A stretch of 64,000 bases of DNA from NCBI GenBank assembly GCA_012034405.1, contig JAAVLZ010000001.1, forward strand, positions 124,001 to 188,000, read 5' to 3'. The translations under genes and the position numbers were made by a program. Source of the stretch: Oscillospiraceae bacterium HV4-5-C5C. GTDB taxonomy: Bacteria > Bacillota > Clostridia > Saccharofermentanales > Fastidiosipilaceae. This document shows, one piece after another, positions 25,703 to 36,789 of the stretch. Each line of letters begins with the position of its first letter. The stretch's first letter is position 1. Under the pieces are notes generated by a model. The model was given only the letters and a program-made list of their open reading frames with translations. It did no database searches and was not told the origin of the DNA.

Positions 25703-28700
25703 TCACTGATGCTGGCCAGTCAGATCAGCCGGATAAAACGCAGCCGCTGCTCCGCTTGACCGGTCGCCTTCCAATTGGTTGGCGAAGGCGGTAGAAATCA
25801 TCAGCTTGATGCGGTTCAGCTGGTTGACTTCAGACGCGCCCGGATCATAGTCCACCGGCACAATATTGGCCTTGGGATACTGCCGCCGTAACTCTTTAAG
25901 CATACCCTTGCCCGTCACATGATTGGGCAGGCAGGCAAACGGCTGGGCACAGATGATGTTTGGTACCCCGCTCTTTATCAGCTCAATCATTTCCGCGGTC
26001 AGGAACCAGCCCTCACCGGTAGCGTTGCCCAGAGACAAGACCTCCTGCGCGTAATCCGCCAGCTCTTCAATATGCTCCGGCACCGGGAACTTCCCGCTCT
26101 GTCTCAGGCGGCGGCGGGCCCGGGCCCGGTACTGTTCAATAATACCGATGGCAGCCTTGGCGCCTATCGCGCCGGACAGGCTGTTACCCAGCTGGTCATG
26201 CTTATAGACCGCGTTGCGGAAGCAGTACAGGAAAAAGTCCAGCAAGCCCGGTACGACCGCCTCACAACCCTCCTGCTCAATCACCGCAACCGCGTTGTTA
26301 TTAGCGTCCGGCTGAAACTTGACTAATATTTCCCCCACCAGACCTACCCGCGGCTTACGGGGACCGGCTGCCAGCGGAAAGTTATCAAAGGAAGCAACAA
26401 TTCCGTCCACCAGGCGTCCAAAGCTCTTTTCTGTATGATCAGAAGTATCCAGATAGGTTTCACAGCGGCTGACCCACTGTTCATACAGCTGGTTAGCCGA
26501 ACCTGCTTCCAGCTCATAGGGACGCACCCGTAAAAGAACGGTCTGCAGCAGATCACCCAGTACGATAGCTTGCACCGCCCGGTGAATATCAGCAAGTTTC
26601 AGGGTAAAGCCGGGATTGGATTCAAACCCCTGAACTGACAAAGCAATGACCGGCACCTGCGGCATATGAGCGTCCTTCAGCGCCTTGCGAAGGAAGGCTA
26701 CATAATTAGTAGCCCGGCAGCCGCCGCCGGTCTGAGTGATCATCAGAGCCGTGTGCCGGGGATCGTATTTACCACTCTGCAACGCATGCACCAGCTGACC
26801 CACAACTAAAATGGTGGGATAACAAGCGTCATTATTAACATATTTGAGTCCGGTCTCCACATCCGCTTTACTGGCGTGTTCCAGCACCTCCATTTTGTAA
26901 CCGGCAGAACGCAGCGCGGCCGATATCAGACGGAACTGAGTCGGAGCCATTTGCGGTGCCAGCAGCGTATAGGTTTCACGCATCTCTTTTGTAAACGGAT
27001 AGCGCCGGCTGACATAGGGCGCCCTGGCGGCTTCATCAGGCGTCTGCTCCTCCGCGGTCCGGCCAGGCGCGGCAGGTGAATCTGGGGCAGTCACTGGCTG
27101 CATCAGCGGTTCGCTGGCTTTGAGCAAGTCAGCCTCAGACTCGGCAGCCGCGCAGACACTGGCCTGGCGCTGGCGTCTTTCTTCCTGACGGATCCGCTCA
27201 TCCATGGCTACTTTCAGCGAACGCAGACGAATCCGGGCCGCGCCCAGATTGGAGACCTCATCTATTTTAAGGACGGTATATATCTTGTCCTGTGACTCCA
27301 GAATCTCCTGCGTCTGATCAGTGGTGATCGCGTCAATACCGCAGCCAAACGAGTTCAGCTGCACTAATTCCAGGCTGGGCTCTGAGGCTACAAAAGCCGC
27401 CGCTTCATAGAGGCGGGAATGGTAAGCCCACTGGTCTACCACCCGCAGTGGCCGCTGCAAGATACCGGGTCTGGCTACTGAGTCCTCTGATAAAACGGCC
27501 ATGCCTAAAGATGTAATCAGCTGAGGAATGCCGTGGTTTATCTCCGGATCTACATGATATGGGCGACCGGCCAGCACAATACCCTTTTTATTATGTTCAT
27601 GCAGCCAGGCCAGGACTTCGTCTCCCTTTGCTCTTATGTCCTCCTTATAGCGTTCATACTCCAGATAGCCTGCCCGGACCGCGGCCTTTATTTCCTGACG
27701 GCTGATATCTGTCCAGCCATTGGTATGAAACATGTCGTAAAGATTAGCCGCCAGCTTGTCTTCATGGTGCAGCGGCAAAAAAGGATGCAGAAATTTAACC
27801 TGACTGCTCCGCAGTTCGTCCATATTATTAGCGATCACTTCGGGATAGCTCACCACAATAGGGCAGTTAAAATGATTGTCTGAATGCTCATTCTCTGCCT
27901 GCTCATAGGGCAGCGAAGGATAAAAAACAGCGTCAGGCTTGCCCTTGAGCAAAGCCTCCATATGTCCGTGTACCAATTTAGCCGGATAACAAACAGATTC
28001 AGATGGAATGGTCTCCATCCCCTGTTCAAACAAATGGTGACTGGAACGCGGGCTCAGCTGGACCCTGAACCCCAGCTCGTTCAGCAGGGTAAACCAGAGG
28101 GGGTAGTTTTCATACATATTCAGGACCCGCGGTATACCGATTACACCCCGGGGAGCTTTAGCCGCCGGCAGCGGTTTATACGGGTCAAAGGTCCGTTCGT
28201 ATTTATAGGCGTACAGATCCGGTAACTTGTCCTTGGGCTGAGTGGTCACCCCCGCCCCGCGCTCACAACGATTGCCGGATATATGGCGATGGCCGTCCGC
28301 AAAGGTAATGATGGTAAGTTTGCACTGGTTGCCGCAAAGCTTACATTGGCCCATCTCGGTCTTCATGGTGAAGTGGTCCAGCTGGTCTTCTGCCAGCAGC
28401 GCGGTACGGGTTTCCAGGTGTTCATCCCAATGGGAGCGCGCGATCAGGGCCGCCCCAAAGGCGCCCATCAGACCGGCTATGTTAGGCCGGATAACCTCAC
28501 GGCCGGCAATCTGTTCAAAGCAGCGCAGGATAGCGTCATTCAAAAAGGTACCGCCCTGCACGACCACCTTGTCGCCCATTTCCGCAGGATCCTTTATCTT
28601 GATAACTTTATACAAGGCATTACGGACCACTGAATAGGAGAGGCCGGCGGAAATATCCCCGACTTCAGCGCCTTCTTTTTGTGCCTGCTTAACCCGAGAA

Positions 28701-30271
28701 TTCATAAAGACAGTACAGCGGGTACCCAGATCAACCGGGGATCTGGCGTTAAGAGCCGCCTGGGCAAAAGTAGGGGTATCCATATTCAGGCTGTGGGCAA
28801 AGGTCTGAATAAAAGAGCCGCAACCGGAGGAACAGGCCTCATTCAGCATGATATTATCTATCACGCCGTTGCGGATGCGCATGCACTTCATGTCCTGGCC
28901 GCCAATATCCACAATAAAGGAAACACCCGGGCAAAAGAATTCCGCGCCACGGTAATGCGCCATTGTTTCGATTTCACCTTCATCCACCCCCAATGCCGAC
29001 TGAATAAGGCTTTCGCCATAACCAGTCACACAGCTGCGCGCAATCCAGGCCTGATCCGGCAGCTCGGCATAAAGACCCTTCAGCGCTTTGATGGTACTTT
29101 TAACCGGTGAGCCTTCATTTGAGGCATAAAAGGTATAAATAAGATCCCCGTCCCGGTTAATCAAAACCGCCTTGGTGGTGGTGGAGCCGGCGTCAATACC
29201 CAAAAAGCAGGGACCCTGCGCGGCTGAAATATCCGCCAGATCTACGGTAGCCTTATCATGTCGGGCATTGAAGGCCTGTCGCTCAGCCTCAGACTTAAAT
29301 AAAGGGGGAATATGATTGATATCCTCTCCCAGCTTACGACCACTGGCCAGATGTTGCTGGACCTCAGGCATGGTCAGCAGTCTGGAGCGGTCGGCCAACA
29401 GCGCTGCTCCCATAGCCACATAAAGCTGTGCTTTTTCAGGTGTGGCAAAAGAGCTTACCTGGCCGCCCAGGGTCCGCTCAAACGCGTGACGCAGCTCCGG
29501 CAAAAAGTGCAGCGGCCCGCCCAAAAAGATGACATTTCCCCGGATGGGCCGTCCCTGGGCCAGGCCGGCAATGGTCTGGGTCACAACTGCCTGCAGAACC
29601 GACGCGGCCAGATCATTTTTTGACGCGCCCTCATTCAGCAGTGGCTGCAGGTCAGTTTTTGCAAAAACACCACAGCGGCTGGCTATCGGATAAAGGCTCT
29701 GATACCGCGAAGCCATTTCATTCAGGCCGGTCGCGTCCGTCTGTAAAAGCTGGGCCATCTGATCAATAAAGGAACCGGTGCCGCCGGCGCAGGTCCCGTT
29801 CATGCGCTGCTCAGGAGTCGGATGCAGATAGGTAATCTTGGCATCCTCACCGCCCAGCTCAATGATGACATCTGTTTCAGGATTGAACGCCTGGATAGCG
29901 GCAGTCTCCGCGATGACTTCCTGAACAAACGGAATATCCAGCCAATTAGCTACAAGGACGCCACCTGAGCCGGTTATGCTCATATGCACCGGCCGGTCTC
30001 CGGTCACCTCTCCGATCTCCTGGATGACCTGGCTCAGCACCCCTTTTATATCCGCGTTATGACGCCGGTAAGATTCATATCGTATTTGTTGCTGGTCATT
30101 CAGTAAAACGGCTTTGATTGTGGTAGAACCGATATCCAGTCCCAGACGGCCCATAGCCGGATCTTCAGCAGCGGACTTTGACCCAGCGGAGACGGCGGCA
30201 GCTGGTGCGGTAACAGCGGACTTGGCGGTAGCCGCCTGAGCTAGGACCTGATTATTATTTTTCATCATCAA
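25703..30271 (-). CDS. Giant 2-hydroxyacyl-CoA dehydratase activator-type protein
   Basis: A 1522-residue fusion. Residues 8-36 are Ala/Ser-rich. Two ASKHA ATPase modules of the BadF/BcrA activator family follow: about 40-300 ([39 protein letters not shown]) and about 352-610 ([40 protein letters not shown]). The Cys of each GGTGSF/GCGSF loop would ligate a 4Fe-4S cluster. A Cys-rich link ([11 protein letters not shown]) leads to a DUF2229-type region (about 690-920), then a C-terminal dehydratase-like domain with [16 protein letters not shown] and CAQPFACLP. Activators use ATP to inject low-potential electrons. This all-in-one type is widespread in Clostridia, but its substrate is not established. 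It is transcribed toward pflB; the ribosome-binding site before ATG 30271 is weak. Confidence 0.85.
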   Translation of the reverse strand: MMMKNNNQVLAQAATAKSAVTAPAAAVSAGSKSAAEDPAMGRLGLDIGSTTIKAVLLNDQQQIRYESYRRHNADIKGVLSQVIQEIGEVTGDRPVHMSITGSGGVLVANWLDIPFVQEVIAETAAIQAFNPETDVIIELGGEDAKITYLHPTPEQRMNGTCAGGTGSFIDQMAQLLQTDATGLNEMASRYQSLYPIASRCGVFAKTDLQPLLNEGASKNDLAASVLQAVVTQTIAGLAQGRPIRGNVIFLGGPLHFLPELRHAFERTLGGQVSSFATPEKAQLYVAMGAALLADRSRLLTMPEVQQHLASGRKLGEDINHIPPLFKSEAERQAFNARHDKATVDLADISAAQGPCFLGIDAGSTTTKAVLINRDGDLIYTFYASNEGSPVKSTIKALKGLYAELPDQAWIARSCVTGYGESLIQSALGVDEGEIETMAHYRGAEFFCPGVSFIVDIGGQDMKCMRIRNGVIDNIMLNEACSSGCGSFIQTFAHSLNMDTPTFAQAALNARSPVDLGTRCTVFMNSRVKQAQKEGAEVGDISAGLSYSVVRNALYKVIKIKDPAEMGDKVVVQGGTFLNDAILRCFEQIAGREVIRPNIAGLMGAFGAALIARSHWDEHLETRTALLAEDQLDHFTMKTEMGQCKLCGNQCKLTIITFADGHRHISGNRCERGAGVTTQPKDKLPDLYAYKYERTFDPYKPLPAAKAPRGVIGIPRVLNMYENYPLWFTLLNELGFRVQLSPRSSHHLFEQGMETIPSESVCYPAKLVHGHMEALLKGKPDAVFYPSLPYEQAENEHSDNHFNCPIVVSYPEVIANNMDELRSSQVKFLHPFLPLHHEDKLAANLYDMFHTNGWTDISRQEIKAAVRAGYLEYERYKEDIRAKGDEVLAWLHEHNKKGIVLAGRPYHVDPEINHGIPQLITSLGMAVLSEDSVARPGILQRPLRVVDQWAYHSRLYEAAAFVASEPSLELVQLNSFGCGIDAITTDQTQEILESQDKIYTVLKIDEVSNLGAARIRLRSLKVAMDERIRQEERRQRQASVCAAAESEADLLKASEPLMQPVTAPDSPAAPGRTAEEQTPDEAARAPYVSRRYPFTKEMRETYTLLAPQMAPTQFRLISAALRSAGYKMEVLEHASKADVETGLKYVNNDACYPTILVVGQLVHALQSGKYDPRHTALMITQTGGGCRATNYVAFLRKALKDAHMPQVPVIALSVQGFESNPGFTLKLADIHRAVQAIVLGDLLQTVLLRVRPYELEAGSANQLYEQWVSRCETYLDTSDHTEKSFGRLVDGIVASFDNFPLAAGPRKPRVGLVGEILVKFQPDANNNAVAVIEQEGCEAVVPGLLDFFLYCFRNAVYKHDQLGNSLSGAIGAKAAIGIIEQYRARARRRLRQSGKFPVPEHIEELADYAQEVLSLGNATGEGWFLTAEMIELIKSGVPNIICAQPFACLPNHVTGKGMLKELRRQYPKANIVPVDYDPGASEVNQLNRIKLMISTAFANQLEGDRSSGAAAAFYPADLTGQHQ

Positions 30272-30577
30272 TTTTGTTAAATCCTTATAATCTAGCGATT
30301 TATACCGGCAGCAAACCCGCCGGCAGCAGCTGGCGCCCGGTCAGCGCAGCTCTGAATAGCAACTGCCCCGGCAGTCAGTAAACCGGAGGGACAGCTGGGG
30401 GACTGTATTAAGTTTTACTTATTTTAGCAGGGAACGCAGAGAGATTAAAGGAACATATGTAGCAGCAGTATTAGGATTAGTTACTGTTTAGTTTCAGAGC
30501 TGATCAGTTTATCATCGGGGCCGGATCCGGCAGGCCAGGCAGACAGCAGACTACGGCAGACAGTAAAACACAGCCTG
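30272..30577. other. Gene-free stretch upstream of the giant activator-type gene
   Basis: No coding region or RNA is supported. It presumably carries the promoter of the downstream minus-strand gene, but I see no convincing -35/-10 pair. Confidence 0.5.
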
Positions 30578-31228
30578 TCAGATGATTGAGCCGGCAGCCG
30601 TACTGTCTGCCGGCGGCTCCGGCCCGCCCCTCCCCTGCAGGCAATCGCCTGACCGTAGTTTAATGGCAGCAGCATAACTGGCTGTTAACCCGATCAGGAT
30701 CAGCTTTTCCTCCAGCATACCCTGTACATCGCAGGGAAAGCCGTTTTCACGCGCGACCCGCAGACCCAGCGCGCCGGCTGCTTTGAGTAAGGCCCGGGCC
30801 AGGCCAGGCGTGAGGCCGCGGTATCCCAGGCGCCGCATATAATAGTCTGCGTCCAGGCGGACATATGGCAAATTGGGCGTCACAATGAAGTGCAGCGTCA
30901 GCAGCCGCAGATAAAGCTCCAGCGGAAAGTAGCGGGCTGACAGCACATGTACCGGAAACGTGGCCGGATCTCTGACCAGATTCAAATCACTGTGTTCATC
31001 TACAAAGCCACGTTCAAATAAATAATACAGCTGATCGTAGACTGCCTGACAGAAGGCTTGTTCACTGCGGCCGCAGGTTACCTGATCCAGGCAGCTGGGA
31101 TAGCGGGACCACAACGCTTGCAGCAAGTGACGTTCACGCCGCCGGTCCAGGCCTGTCCATTTAATATAAGCCGCCACATCCAGCGAAGTGAAGGAATATG
31201 GCTGTCCAGATGTAGTTGTTTCACTCAA
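30578..31228 (-). CDS. Hypothetical protein, family not recognised
   Basis: A 216-residue, mostly soluble protein. It starts probably at TTG 31228 with a weak GGGGA element. The centre has many aromatic and Leu residues (YFPLELYLRLLTLHFIV, YVRLDADYYMRRLGYRG), suggesting a compact helical fold, and the last 25 residues are Gly/Pro-rich. I see no catalytic motif or export signal. It lies between the giant activator-type gene and a small conserved protein on the same strand, so it may belong to the same transcript. The codon pattern looks real and no competing frame is better. Confidence 0.6.
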   Translation of the reverse strand: MSETTTSGQPYSFTSLDVAAYIKWTGLDRRRERHLLQALWSRYPSCLDQVTCGRSEQAFCQAVYDQLYYLFERGFVDEHSDLNLVRDPATFPVHVLSARYFPLELYLRLLTLHFIVTPNLPYVRLDADYYMRRLGYRGLTPGLARALLKAAGALGLRVARENGFPCDVQGMLEEKLILIGLTASYAAAIKLRSGDCLQGRGGPEPPADSTAAGSII

Positions 31229-31316
31229 TCCCCATCATCCCGCTTTCTATAAAAGAAGGAGCCAATACGGGTCTCACCGTACTGACTCCGCTGCAGATCC
31301 GTCAACGCTTAAGGAT

Positions 31317-31565
31317 TCAGGCTTTGCCAAACAGATTCATGCGAAACAGCATGGATTCATCATCAGGATCATCACAAATGACCTTGGCTTCAACCAGTTT
31401 GCCGCCCTCAATCAGATGCAGCAAACCGGTAATCTGGCTGAGTTTACTCTTGAGGTTAAGCTTGTCACCCTCCTCAGTAATCAGATAGACGTTGCCTTTG
31501 CAGCTGTCCAGAGCATCCATAAACTTTTTAACATCAACATCATGCATATCAAAACTTGTAGGCAT
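31317..31565 (-). CDS. Small conserved protein of unknown function
   Basis: An 82-residue acidic protein starting at ATG 31565 with GGAGGAG at good distance. It contains FMDALDSCKGNVYLITEEGDKLNLKSKLSQ and ends with DDESMLFRMNLFG. I recall similar short proteins in many Clostridia, sometimes mislabelled as polyA polymerase-related, without known function. No membrane segment. It is the first of a run of small minus-strand genes upstream of the unknown 216-residue protein. Confidence 0.78.
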   Translation of the reverse strand: MPTSFDMHDVDVKKFMDALDSCKGNVYLITEEGDKLNLKSKLSQITGLLHLIEGGKLVEAKVICDDPDDESMLFRMNLFGKA

Positions 31566-31736
31566 TTTGATTCTCCTCCACACCCGTTATTATTGGCTTG
31601 CTACCAGACTCAATTATAACATACTAATTTCAGCTAATGAATCCTTTGAGTCACTCAACCAGTAAAGATGGTTCAATTGTATCCTGTGTTTCACAATTTC
31701 CACACAAAGCTACCGGCAGGTACTGCACTTAGCTGC

Positions 31737-32081
31737 TCAGCCCCCGCTGTTATGCTGTTTAAAGATATAGACCAGCCAGCCAGTCAGTGCCAGAAGCGTC
31801 ATTTCAATACCCCACGCCAGCATAACCGCATCCAGCCGGTCAGAAAAGATCAGCAGGTTCAGCAAGAACAACAGGATAAGCAGCGTCAGTACCAATAGGG
31901 ATTTTACCGCAGGGTACTGCCACCAGGATTTGTGGGGCGGGCTCTGGAGCTCTGCCACACTGATCTGCCGGCGTCGCTGATCAGGCTGTGTTTTGCTTAC
32001 TGTAGCAGTTTTGGACCCGGTAGTTTTTCTGCGGCTGGCCACGGGGCTCTTTTTACTGGTACTTGCTGCTGTTTTAGCCAT
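31737..32081 (-). CDS. Small two-pass membrane protein
   Basis: A 114-residue protein. Residues 1-55 are very basic and Ser/Thr/Lys-rich (cytoplasmic by the positive-inside rule). Two membrane segments follow (about 62-80, LLVLTLLILLFLLNLLIF, and 84-108). The start is ATG 32081 with GGAG 6 bases upstream; an ATG 12 bases earlier overlaps that site. The family is not recognised. It is divergent from rqcH. Confidence 0.65.
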   Translation of the reverse strand: MAKTAASTSKKSPVASRRKTTGSKTATVSKTQPDQRRRQISVAELQSPPHKSWWQYPAVKSLLVLTLLILLFLLNLLIFSDRLDAVMLAWGIEMTLLALTGWLVYIFKQHNSGG

Positions 32082-32215
32082 TTTACTCTCCATTATCCTG
32101 ACTCCTTCTCCGCTTTCATCATAACACGCCTGGGCGCCGTCAGGTAGGCCGGGTTGCTTGTGTTACACTAATAGGCAGCATAAGCTCAGGGTTGCTCATG
32201 CGGGAGGGATTCAAG

Positions 32216-34111
32216 ATGCCTTTAGATGGGGTCAGCGCGTATTTTTTAGGGCTGGAACTGAATGCGGCTTTATCCGGCAGCCGGATAGATCGCATTCAGC
32301 AGCCGTCCCGTTTTGATATCATTTTGCAAACCAGAGGTCCCGGCCGGAACAGCCGGCTGCTTTTATCCGCCAATCCGTCCCAGCCTCGGCTGCATCAGAT
32401 CAGCCATTCGCCTGAAGTGCCCTTACAGGCGCCGGGCTTTTGTATGCTGCTGCGCAAGTATCTTCAGGGTGCCCGGATAGAAAAGATTGAGACGCTGGGT
32501 TTTGAACGGGTATTTGTTTTCTATATGGGCGGTCTGGATGAAATGGGAGATCGCCGTGAACCCAGACTGCTGCTGGAGCTGATGGGGCGCTACTCCAATC
32601 TGATTTTGCTTAATCGTGAAGGTACGATTATTGATTCCCTGATTCATGTGGACAATCAGGTCAGCAGCCGGCGTGAAATCATGCCGGCCCGCCCCTATAC
32701 ACCGCCGCCGGACCAGCACAAACTCAGCCCGGCAGCTGCGCTGGCAGCCTTGCAGGACGGCCGTTTCTGGCCGGCAGCGCAGGCAGTACAGCAAAGTCAG
32801 CAGCCACGGCAGACCGAGCAGTTGCTTCTGGCTTTGCTGCAGGGGTTTTCACCTCAGCTGTGCCAGGCTGTCTTATGGCGGGCGGGAGTCGACCACCGTT
32901 GTTTACCGGGGAAGCTGACTTTGCAGCAGCAGGACCAGATCGGCCAGGCTCTGACTCAGGTTTTGCTGCGTATCCAGCACCGGGAAGCTTCACCCAGTCT
33001 ATACTACGCAGATGCGGCCCGGCAAAAGCCGCGGGATTTTCATGCTCTGGCTCTGGAAGGTCAGGGTTTCAGGCAGGACTGCACCAGTCTTTCGCAGGCT
33101 ATGGAAGCTTTTTATGAAATTAAGGAGCGCCAGAACGAGCTGGAGCAGAAGCGGCAGGCTTTGACCCGGATTGTCAGGAAGGCGCTGGATCACAGTGCCA
33201 AAAAACTGCAGATTCATTTAAGCGGTGTCCGGCAGAGCCGGGATTTTATGCGAAATAAGGAACTAGGGGATATCCTGCTGGCCAATCTGTACCGGATTGA
33301 AGGCGGCGATCAGGTACTGGTGGCTCAGGATTTCTATGATCCTGAGCTAAAGGAGATCAGCATCAGCCTGCACCCCAATCGCAGTCCCGGGTGGAATGCT
33401 CAAGCCTATTATCACCGTTATCAGAAGGGTAAAAATCGTTTTGAAGCCGATAGCCGTTTTTTGGCGGAAGATCAGGCTGATTGCAGCTATTATGAAAGTC
33501 TATTGACTGAACTTGAGCAGGCGGATACCCCCGGTGATCTGCAGGGAATACGGCAGGAAATGATGACTGCCGGCTTGATTTCCCCTGAACAGGAGCAGCA
33601 TAAAAAAGCTCAGCGCGGGGGTTTTTATGAGCGTAAACGGCAGCGCAGCCGGGGACAGGCGGCCGGGCATTCCCCTCAGGCCGGTCTGCCAGAAGGTCCC
33701 CGGCGCTATATGTCCAGTGACGGCTGGCTGATCATGGCCGGTCGCAACAACCTGCAAAATGACCGCCTGACCTTAAAAACGGCGCATAAACAGGATTTGT
33801 GGTTTCATGTCCACCAAGCACCCGGGACCCACGTCATTGTCCGGTCTGCCGGTCAGGAGGTGCCGGAAACCACGCTGCTGGAAGCAGCCCAAACCGCCGC
33901 CTGGTTCAGCCGCGCTTCCCGCGGGCAGCAAGGCACGGGCGGCGGCGGCGGAAAAATTGTCGTGGACTACTGTCCGGTCAGGCAGGTCCGTAAACCTGCC
34001 GGCGCTAAACCCGGTATGGTGATCTATGATCACTATCAAAGTCTGACGGTCGAACCGCTTGATCCTGCCCGGCAGCTCAGGCCGGCCGCGACCGATGACA
34101 ATCCGGCGTAG
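32216..34111 (+). CDS. rqcH: Rqc2 homologue RqcH (NFACT protein)
   Basis: A 631-residue fibronectin-binding-like NFACT protein. In bacteria RqcH binds stalled 50S subunits with peptidyl-tRNA and adds C-terminal alanine tails that mark the nascent chain for degradation. The N-terminal NFACT-N region has GSRIDRIQQPSRFDIIL. The centre is a coiled coil (about 300-350, YEIKERQNELEQKRQAL). The C-terminal NFACT-R domain has SSDGWLIMAGRNNLQNDRLT, DLWFHVHQAPGTHVI and GKIVVDYCPVRQVRKP. GGGAGGG precedes ATG 32216; the longer frame from 32192 overlaps it. It is convergent with queH. Confidence 0.93.
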   Translation: MPLDGVSAYFLGLELNAALSGSRIDRIQQPSRFDIILQTRGPGRNSRLLLSANPSQPRLHQISHSPEVPLQAPGFCMLLRKYLQGARIEKIETLGFERVFVFYMGGLDEMGDRREPRLLLELMGRYSNLILLNREGTIIDSLIHVDNQVSSRREIMPARPYTPPPDQHKLSPAAALAALQDGRFWPAAQAVQQSQQPRQTEQLLLALLQGFSPQLCQAVLWRAGVDHRCLPGKLTLQQQDQIGQALTQVLLRIQHREASPSLYYADAARQKPRDFHALALEGQGFRQDCTSLSQAMEAFYEIKERQNELEQKRQALTRIVRKALDHSAKKLQIHLSGVRQSRDFMRNKELGDILLANLYRIEGGDQVLVAQDFYDPELKEISISLHPNRSPGWNAQAYYHRYQKGKNRFEADSRFLAEDQADCSYYESLLTELEQADTPGDLQGIRQEMMTAGLISPEQEQHKKAQRGGFYERKRQRSRGQAAGHSPQAGLPEGPRRYMSSDGWLIMAGRNNLQNDRLTLKTAHKQDLWFHVHQAPGTHVIVRSAGQEVPETTLLEAAQTAAWFSRASRGQQGTGGGGGKIVVDYCPVRQVRKPAGAKPGMVIYDHYQSLTVEPLDPARQLRPAATDDNPA

Positions 34112-34138
34112 TTTCGGGGGCAAAGAGCTGCATCTGAT

Positions 34139-34798
34139 TTATTGCCCGGTTAAACGCCGGGGCAGATCAGCTAAATCCAGCCCAAAGCTTTCCAGATAGC
34201 GGTCGCGGTATTTGGGCTTGGTTTCTCCTAAGGAAAATATACAGCCGCAATACTTTTGTCTGTACAGGCCGTCCGCTTTGGCCATCTCCTGACCTTTCCG
34301 GTAGCCTGAACGGAAATCCTGCTCTAAAAAGCTGATGCCGTAGCGCCGGGCAGCCAGCCTGGCGGTTCTTACGATAGCCTCATAGTTTTGATAGGGACTG
34401 ACCAGCAGCGAAGTCGTAAACTGCCTGAAGCCCTGCTGCGCGGCAAACTGAGCGGCGGCATTCATTCTCAGGGCATAGCATATCTGGCACTGACCTGAGC
34501 GCGCGGTACAACCATAATCCCGCCACTGCTGCTCCCGATATTCAGCATTTTCATATACGGTCAGATGCTTCAGCTCCGCCAGCCGGCGGACATTGGCCAG
34601 CCGGGTTTCCCATTCCTGCTGCGGATGAATGTTAGGGTTATAAAAATAGCCGCTGACCTCGTAGCCTTGCAGCCGCAGCTGCTCCAGCGGATATTCCGCG
34701 CAGGGGCCGCAGCACATATGCAGGAGAAGCTGGTCAGGATGCGTCATCTTGTCTGCCGGCGCTGAGGGGGTTGAGGAGGTATTTAACAGGTTACTCAT
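34139..34798 (-). CDS. queH: Epoxyqueuosine reductase QueH
   Basis: A 219-residue enzyme for the last step of queuosine synthesis in tRNA, reducing epoxyqueuosine. It shows the QueH Cys sets: [25 protein letters not shown] and YCGCIFS, which hold the 4Fe-4S cluster and a second iron, and HPQQEWETR. The start ATG 34798 overlaps the ruvB stop (ATGAGTAA), indicating translational coupling; an ATG at 34747 would shorten it by 17 residues. It is the last gene of a ruvC-ruvA-ruvB-queH run. Confidence 0.9.
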   Translation of the reverse strand: MSNLLNTSSTPSAPADKMTHPDQLLLHMCCGPCAEYPLEQLRLQGYEVSGYFYNPNIHPQQEWETRLANVRRLAELKHLTVYENAEYREQQWRDYGCTARSGQCQICYALRMNAAAQFAAQQGFRQFTTSLLVSPYQNYEAIVRTARLAARRYGISFLEQDFRSGYRKGQEMAKADGLYRQKYCGCIFSLGETKPKYRDRYLESFGLDLADLPRRLTGQ

Positions 34799-35996
34799 GG
34801 TCATCACGGTCTTTCTTACTGGCGGCTTCCACATCAGCAAAGCACTGCTGCTCATAACCCGACCCGGCCTCCCCGGTAAAGGCCTGCAAATCCGTAGGAT
34901 TGGCGCTGACCGCCCGTCCCAGGCCGGTGAGGCGGCGCTCATAGTCAGGAGGACAATCACATCCCAGATGTTCCCAGGCCTGTCGGGTCAGCACCCTGCC
35001 TCGCGGGGTCTTGGCTAAAAAGCCCAGCTGCATCAAATACGGTTCATAGACATCCTCAATCGTCACCGCGTCCTCACCGGTGCTGGCAGCCATATTATCC
35101 AGTCCGACCGGCCCGCCGCCAAAAACATCAATCATCGTTTTCATCAGCCGCCGGTCCACCGCATCCAACCCCCGCTCATCAATATCCAGGGCGGCTAAAC
35201 CGTAACGGGCTATTTCAGCGGTAACCACGCCCTGTCCCTTAACCTGAGCAAAATCCCGCAGTCGTTTAAGAAGGCGGATGGCAATCCGCGGGGTTCCCCG
35301 GGCGCGGCAGGCAATCTCCCCGGTACCATCATCTGTAATCCCTATGTTCAGAATAGCCGCGTCACGCCGGATAATGCGGGACAGCTCCTCAGGCTTATAG
35401 AGTTCCAGCCGGTTAATTACGCCAAACCGGTCCCTCAACGGCGCGGTAATAAGGCCGGCCCGCGTCGTCGCGCCGATCAGCGTAAAAGGAGGCAAATCCA
35501 GGCGGATCGTGCGGGCTCCGGGTCCCTGGCCAATCATGATATCAAAAGCAAAATCCTCCATCGCCGGATACAAGGCTTCTTCAACGCTGCGGTTTAAGCG
35601 GTGGATCTCATCAATAAACAGCACATCCCTGGGTTCAAGGCTGGTCAAAATAGCGGCAAGATCCCCGCTTTTTTCTATTGTAGGCCCGGTGGTGACCTTA
35701 AGATTAACGCCCAGTTCATGGGCAATGATACCGGCCAGAGTGGTTTTCCCCAGGCCGGGAGGACCGTAGAGCAATACATGGTCCAGCGCCTCCTGCCGTT
35801 TTTTAGCAGCAGATATGAAGACCTGCAGGTTCGCTTTGACCCGCTCCTGGCCATAATAATCCTCCCATTTCAGCGGCCTCAGGCCGGCTTCATCACTGTC
35901 CCCGGCAGTCTGGCTCTGACTGAGCAGACCATCCTGCGGCTCACGGGCCCAGTCGTCCTCAGCCCCCCGCTCATTCAATCCTGCTTGCTCGAACAT
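34791..35996 (-). CDS. ruvB: Holliday junction branch-migration ATPase RuvB
   Basis: A 401-residue AAA+ motor that drives branch migration with RuvA. It has Walker [10 protein letters not shown], Walker [12 protein letters not shown], sensor GATTRAGLI and the C-terminal winged helix ([22 protein letters not shown]). It is longer than the usual 330-350 residues: about 45 acidic, poorly conserved residues precede [12 protein letters not shown], and about 45 follow the winged helix. GAGGAG lies upstream of ATG 35996; a GTG at 36014 is less likely. It starts 22 bases after the ruvA stop. Confidence 0.96.
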   Translation of the reverse strand: MFEQAGLNERGAEDDWAREPQDGLLSQSQTAGDSDEAGLRPLKWEDYYGQERVKANLQVFISAAKKRQEALDHVLLYGPPGLGKTTLAGIIAHELGVNLKVTTGPTIEKSGDLAAILTSLEPRDVLFIDEIHRLNRSVEEALYPAMEDFAFDIMIGQGPGARTIRLDLPPFTLIGATTRAGLITAPLRDRFGVINRLELYKPEELSRIIRRDAAILNIGITDDGTGEIACRARGTPRIAIRLLKRLRDFAQVKGQGVVTAEIARYGLAALDIDERGLDAVDRRLMKTMIDVFGGGPVGLDNMAASTGEDAVTIEDVYEPYLMQLGFLAKTPRGRVLTRQAWEHLGCDCPPDYERRLTGLGRAVSANPTDLQAFTGEAGSGYEQQCFADVEAASKKDRDDHE

Positions 35997-36018
35997 GCTG
36001 CTTTTACTCCTCACCTAA

Positions 36019-36645
36019 TCAGGCCTGGCTTAAACTGCGCAGACAGTTTTTGATGTTGCTCTCCAGACTGGCCTCCGCCTGGTAAGCAGTCTTGACCGCG
36101 CTGGCAGCCGCCTGACTGCTGTAACCCAGTACCAGCAAAGCCCGCATCACGTCAGCGGTCTGAGCGTCCGCCAGCTCTTCAGGCGCCAGCTCAGTCAGCC
36201 CGGCTGACACGCCCGGGCTCAGACTGCTCTCCTCAAACCCGGCCTTTTTCAGTTTATCCTTGAGCTCCAGTACCAGACGCTCCGCCCCCTTCTTCCCCAG
36301 GCCCTTAACCTGAGTCAGGGCCTTGATATCTCCGGCCAGAACAGCCAGGGCCAGTTCATCCGGCCTGAAATGGCCGATAATGAGCGAAGCGACTTTGGGG
36401 CCAATCCCATTGACGCTTTGCAGCAGTTCAAATAGCGTGACGCCCTCACGGTCCGGAAAACCATATATTGCCAGTTCATTTTCACGGATAACCAGACTGG
36501 TATAGCAAGTAATTTCATCACCGGGGCGGCCAAACCGCGGCAGCAATTCAGCGGCTGTACGGACCAGATAGCCCAGACCTTGATTTTCAATCACCAGGGT
36601 CTCTCCTTCAGCGTAAGCGTAACGGCCCTTAATATATGCGAACAT
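36019..36645 (-). CDS. ruvA: Holliday junction-binding protein RuvA
   Basis: A 208-residue protein that tetramerises on Holliday junctions and recruits RuvB. Domain I is an OB fold (FAYIKGRYAYAEGETLVIENQGLGY). Domain II has two helix-hairpin-helix motifs, SVNGIGPKVASLII and VKGLGKKGAERLVLELKDK. The C-terminal domain III binds RuvB. ATG 36645 gives the family start MFAYIKG. Confidence 0.96.
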   Translation of the reverse strand: MFAYIKGRYAYAEGETLVIENQGLGYLVRTAAELLPRFGRPGDEITCYTSLVIRENELAIYGFPDREGVTLFELLQSVNGIGPKVASLIIGHFRPDELALAVLAGDIKALTQVKGLGKKGAERLVLELKDKLKKAGFEESSLSPGVSAGLTELAPEELADAQTADVMRALLVLGYSSQAAASAVKTAYQAEASLESNIKNCLRSLSQA

Positions 36646-36789
36646 GGCTTTTATTCACTCCTGTTTTGCGTAAATCCTGCGCTCTATGTACCGGTCTTCC
36701 AGGCCCGGCCCGCGGCCTGTCCCGTTACCCGACCTGATCAGCGGCCCGCGCCACAGTCTTTATGATCCGTCCGCGCTGCAGATCAAGAC

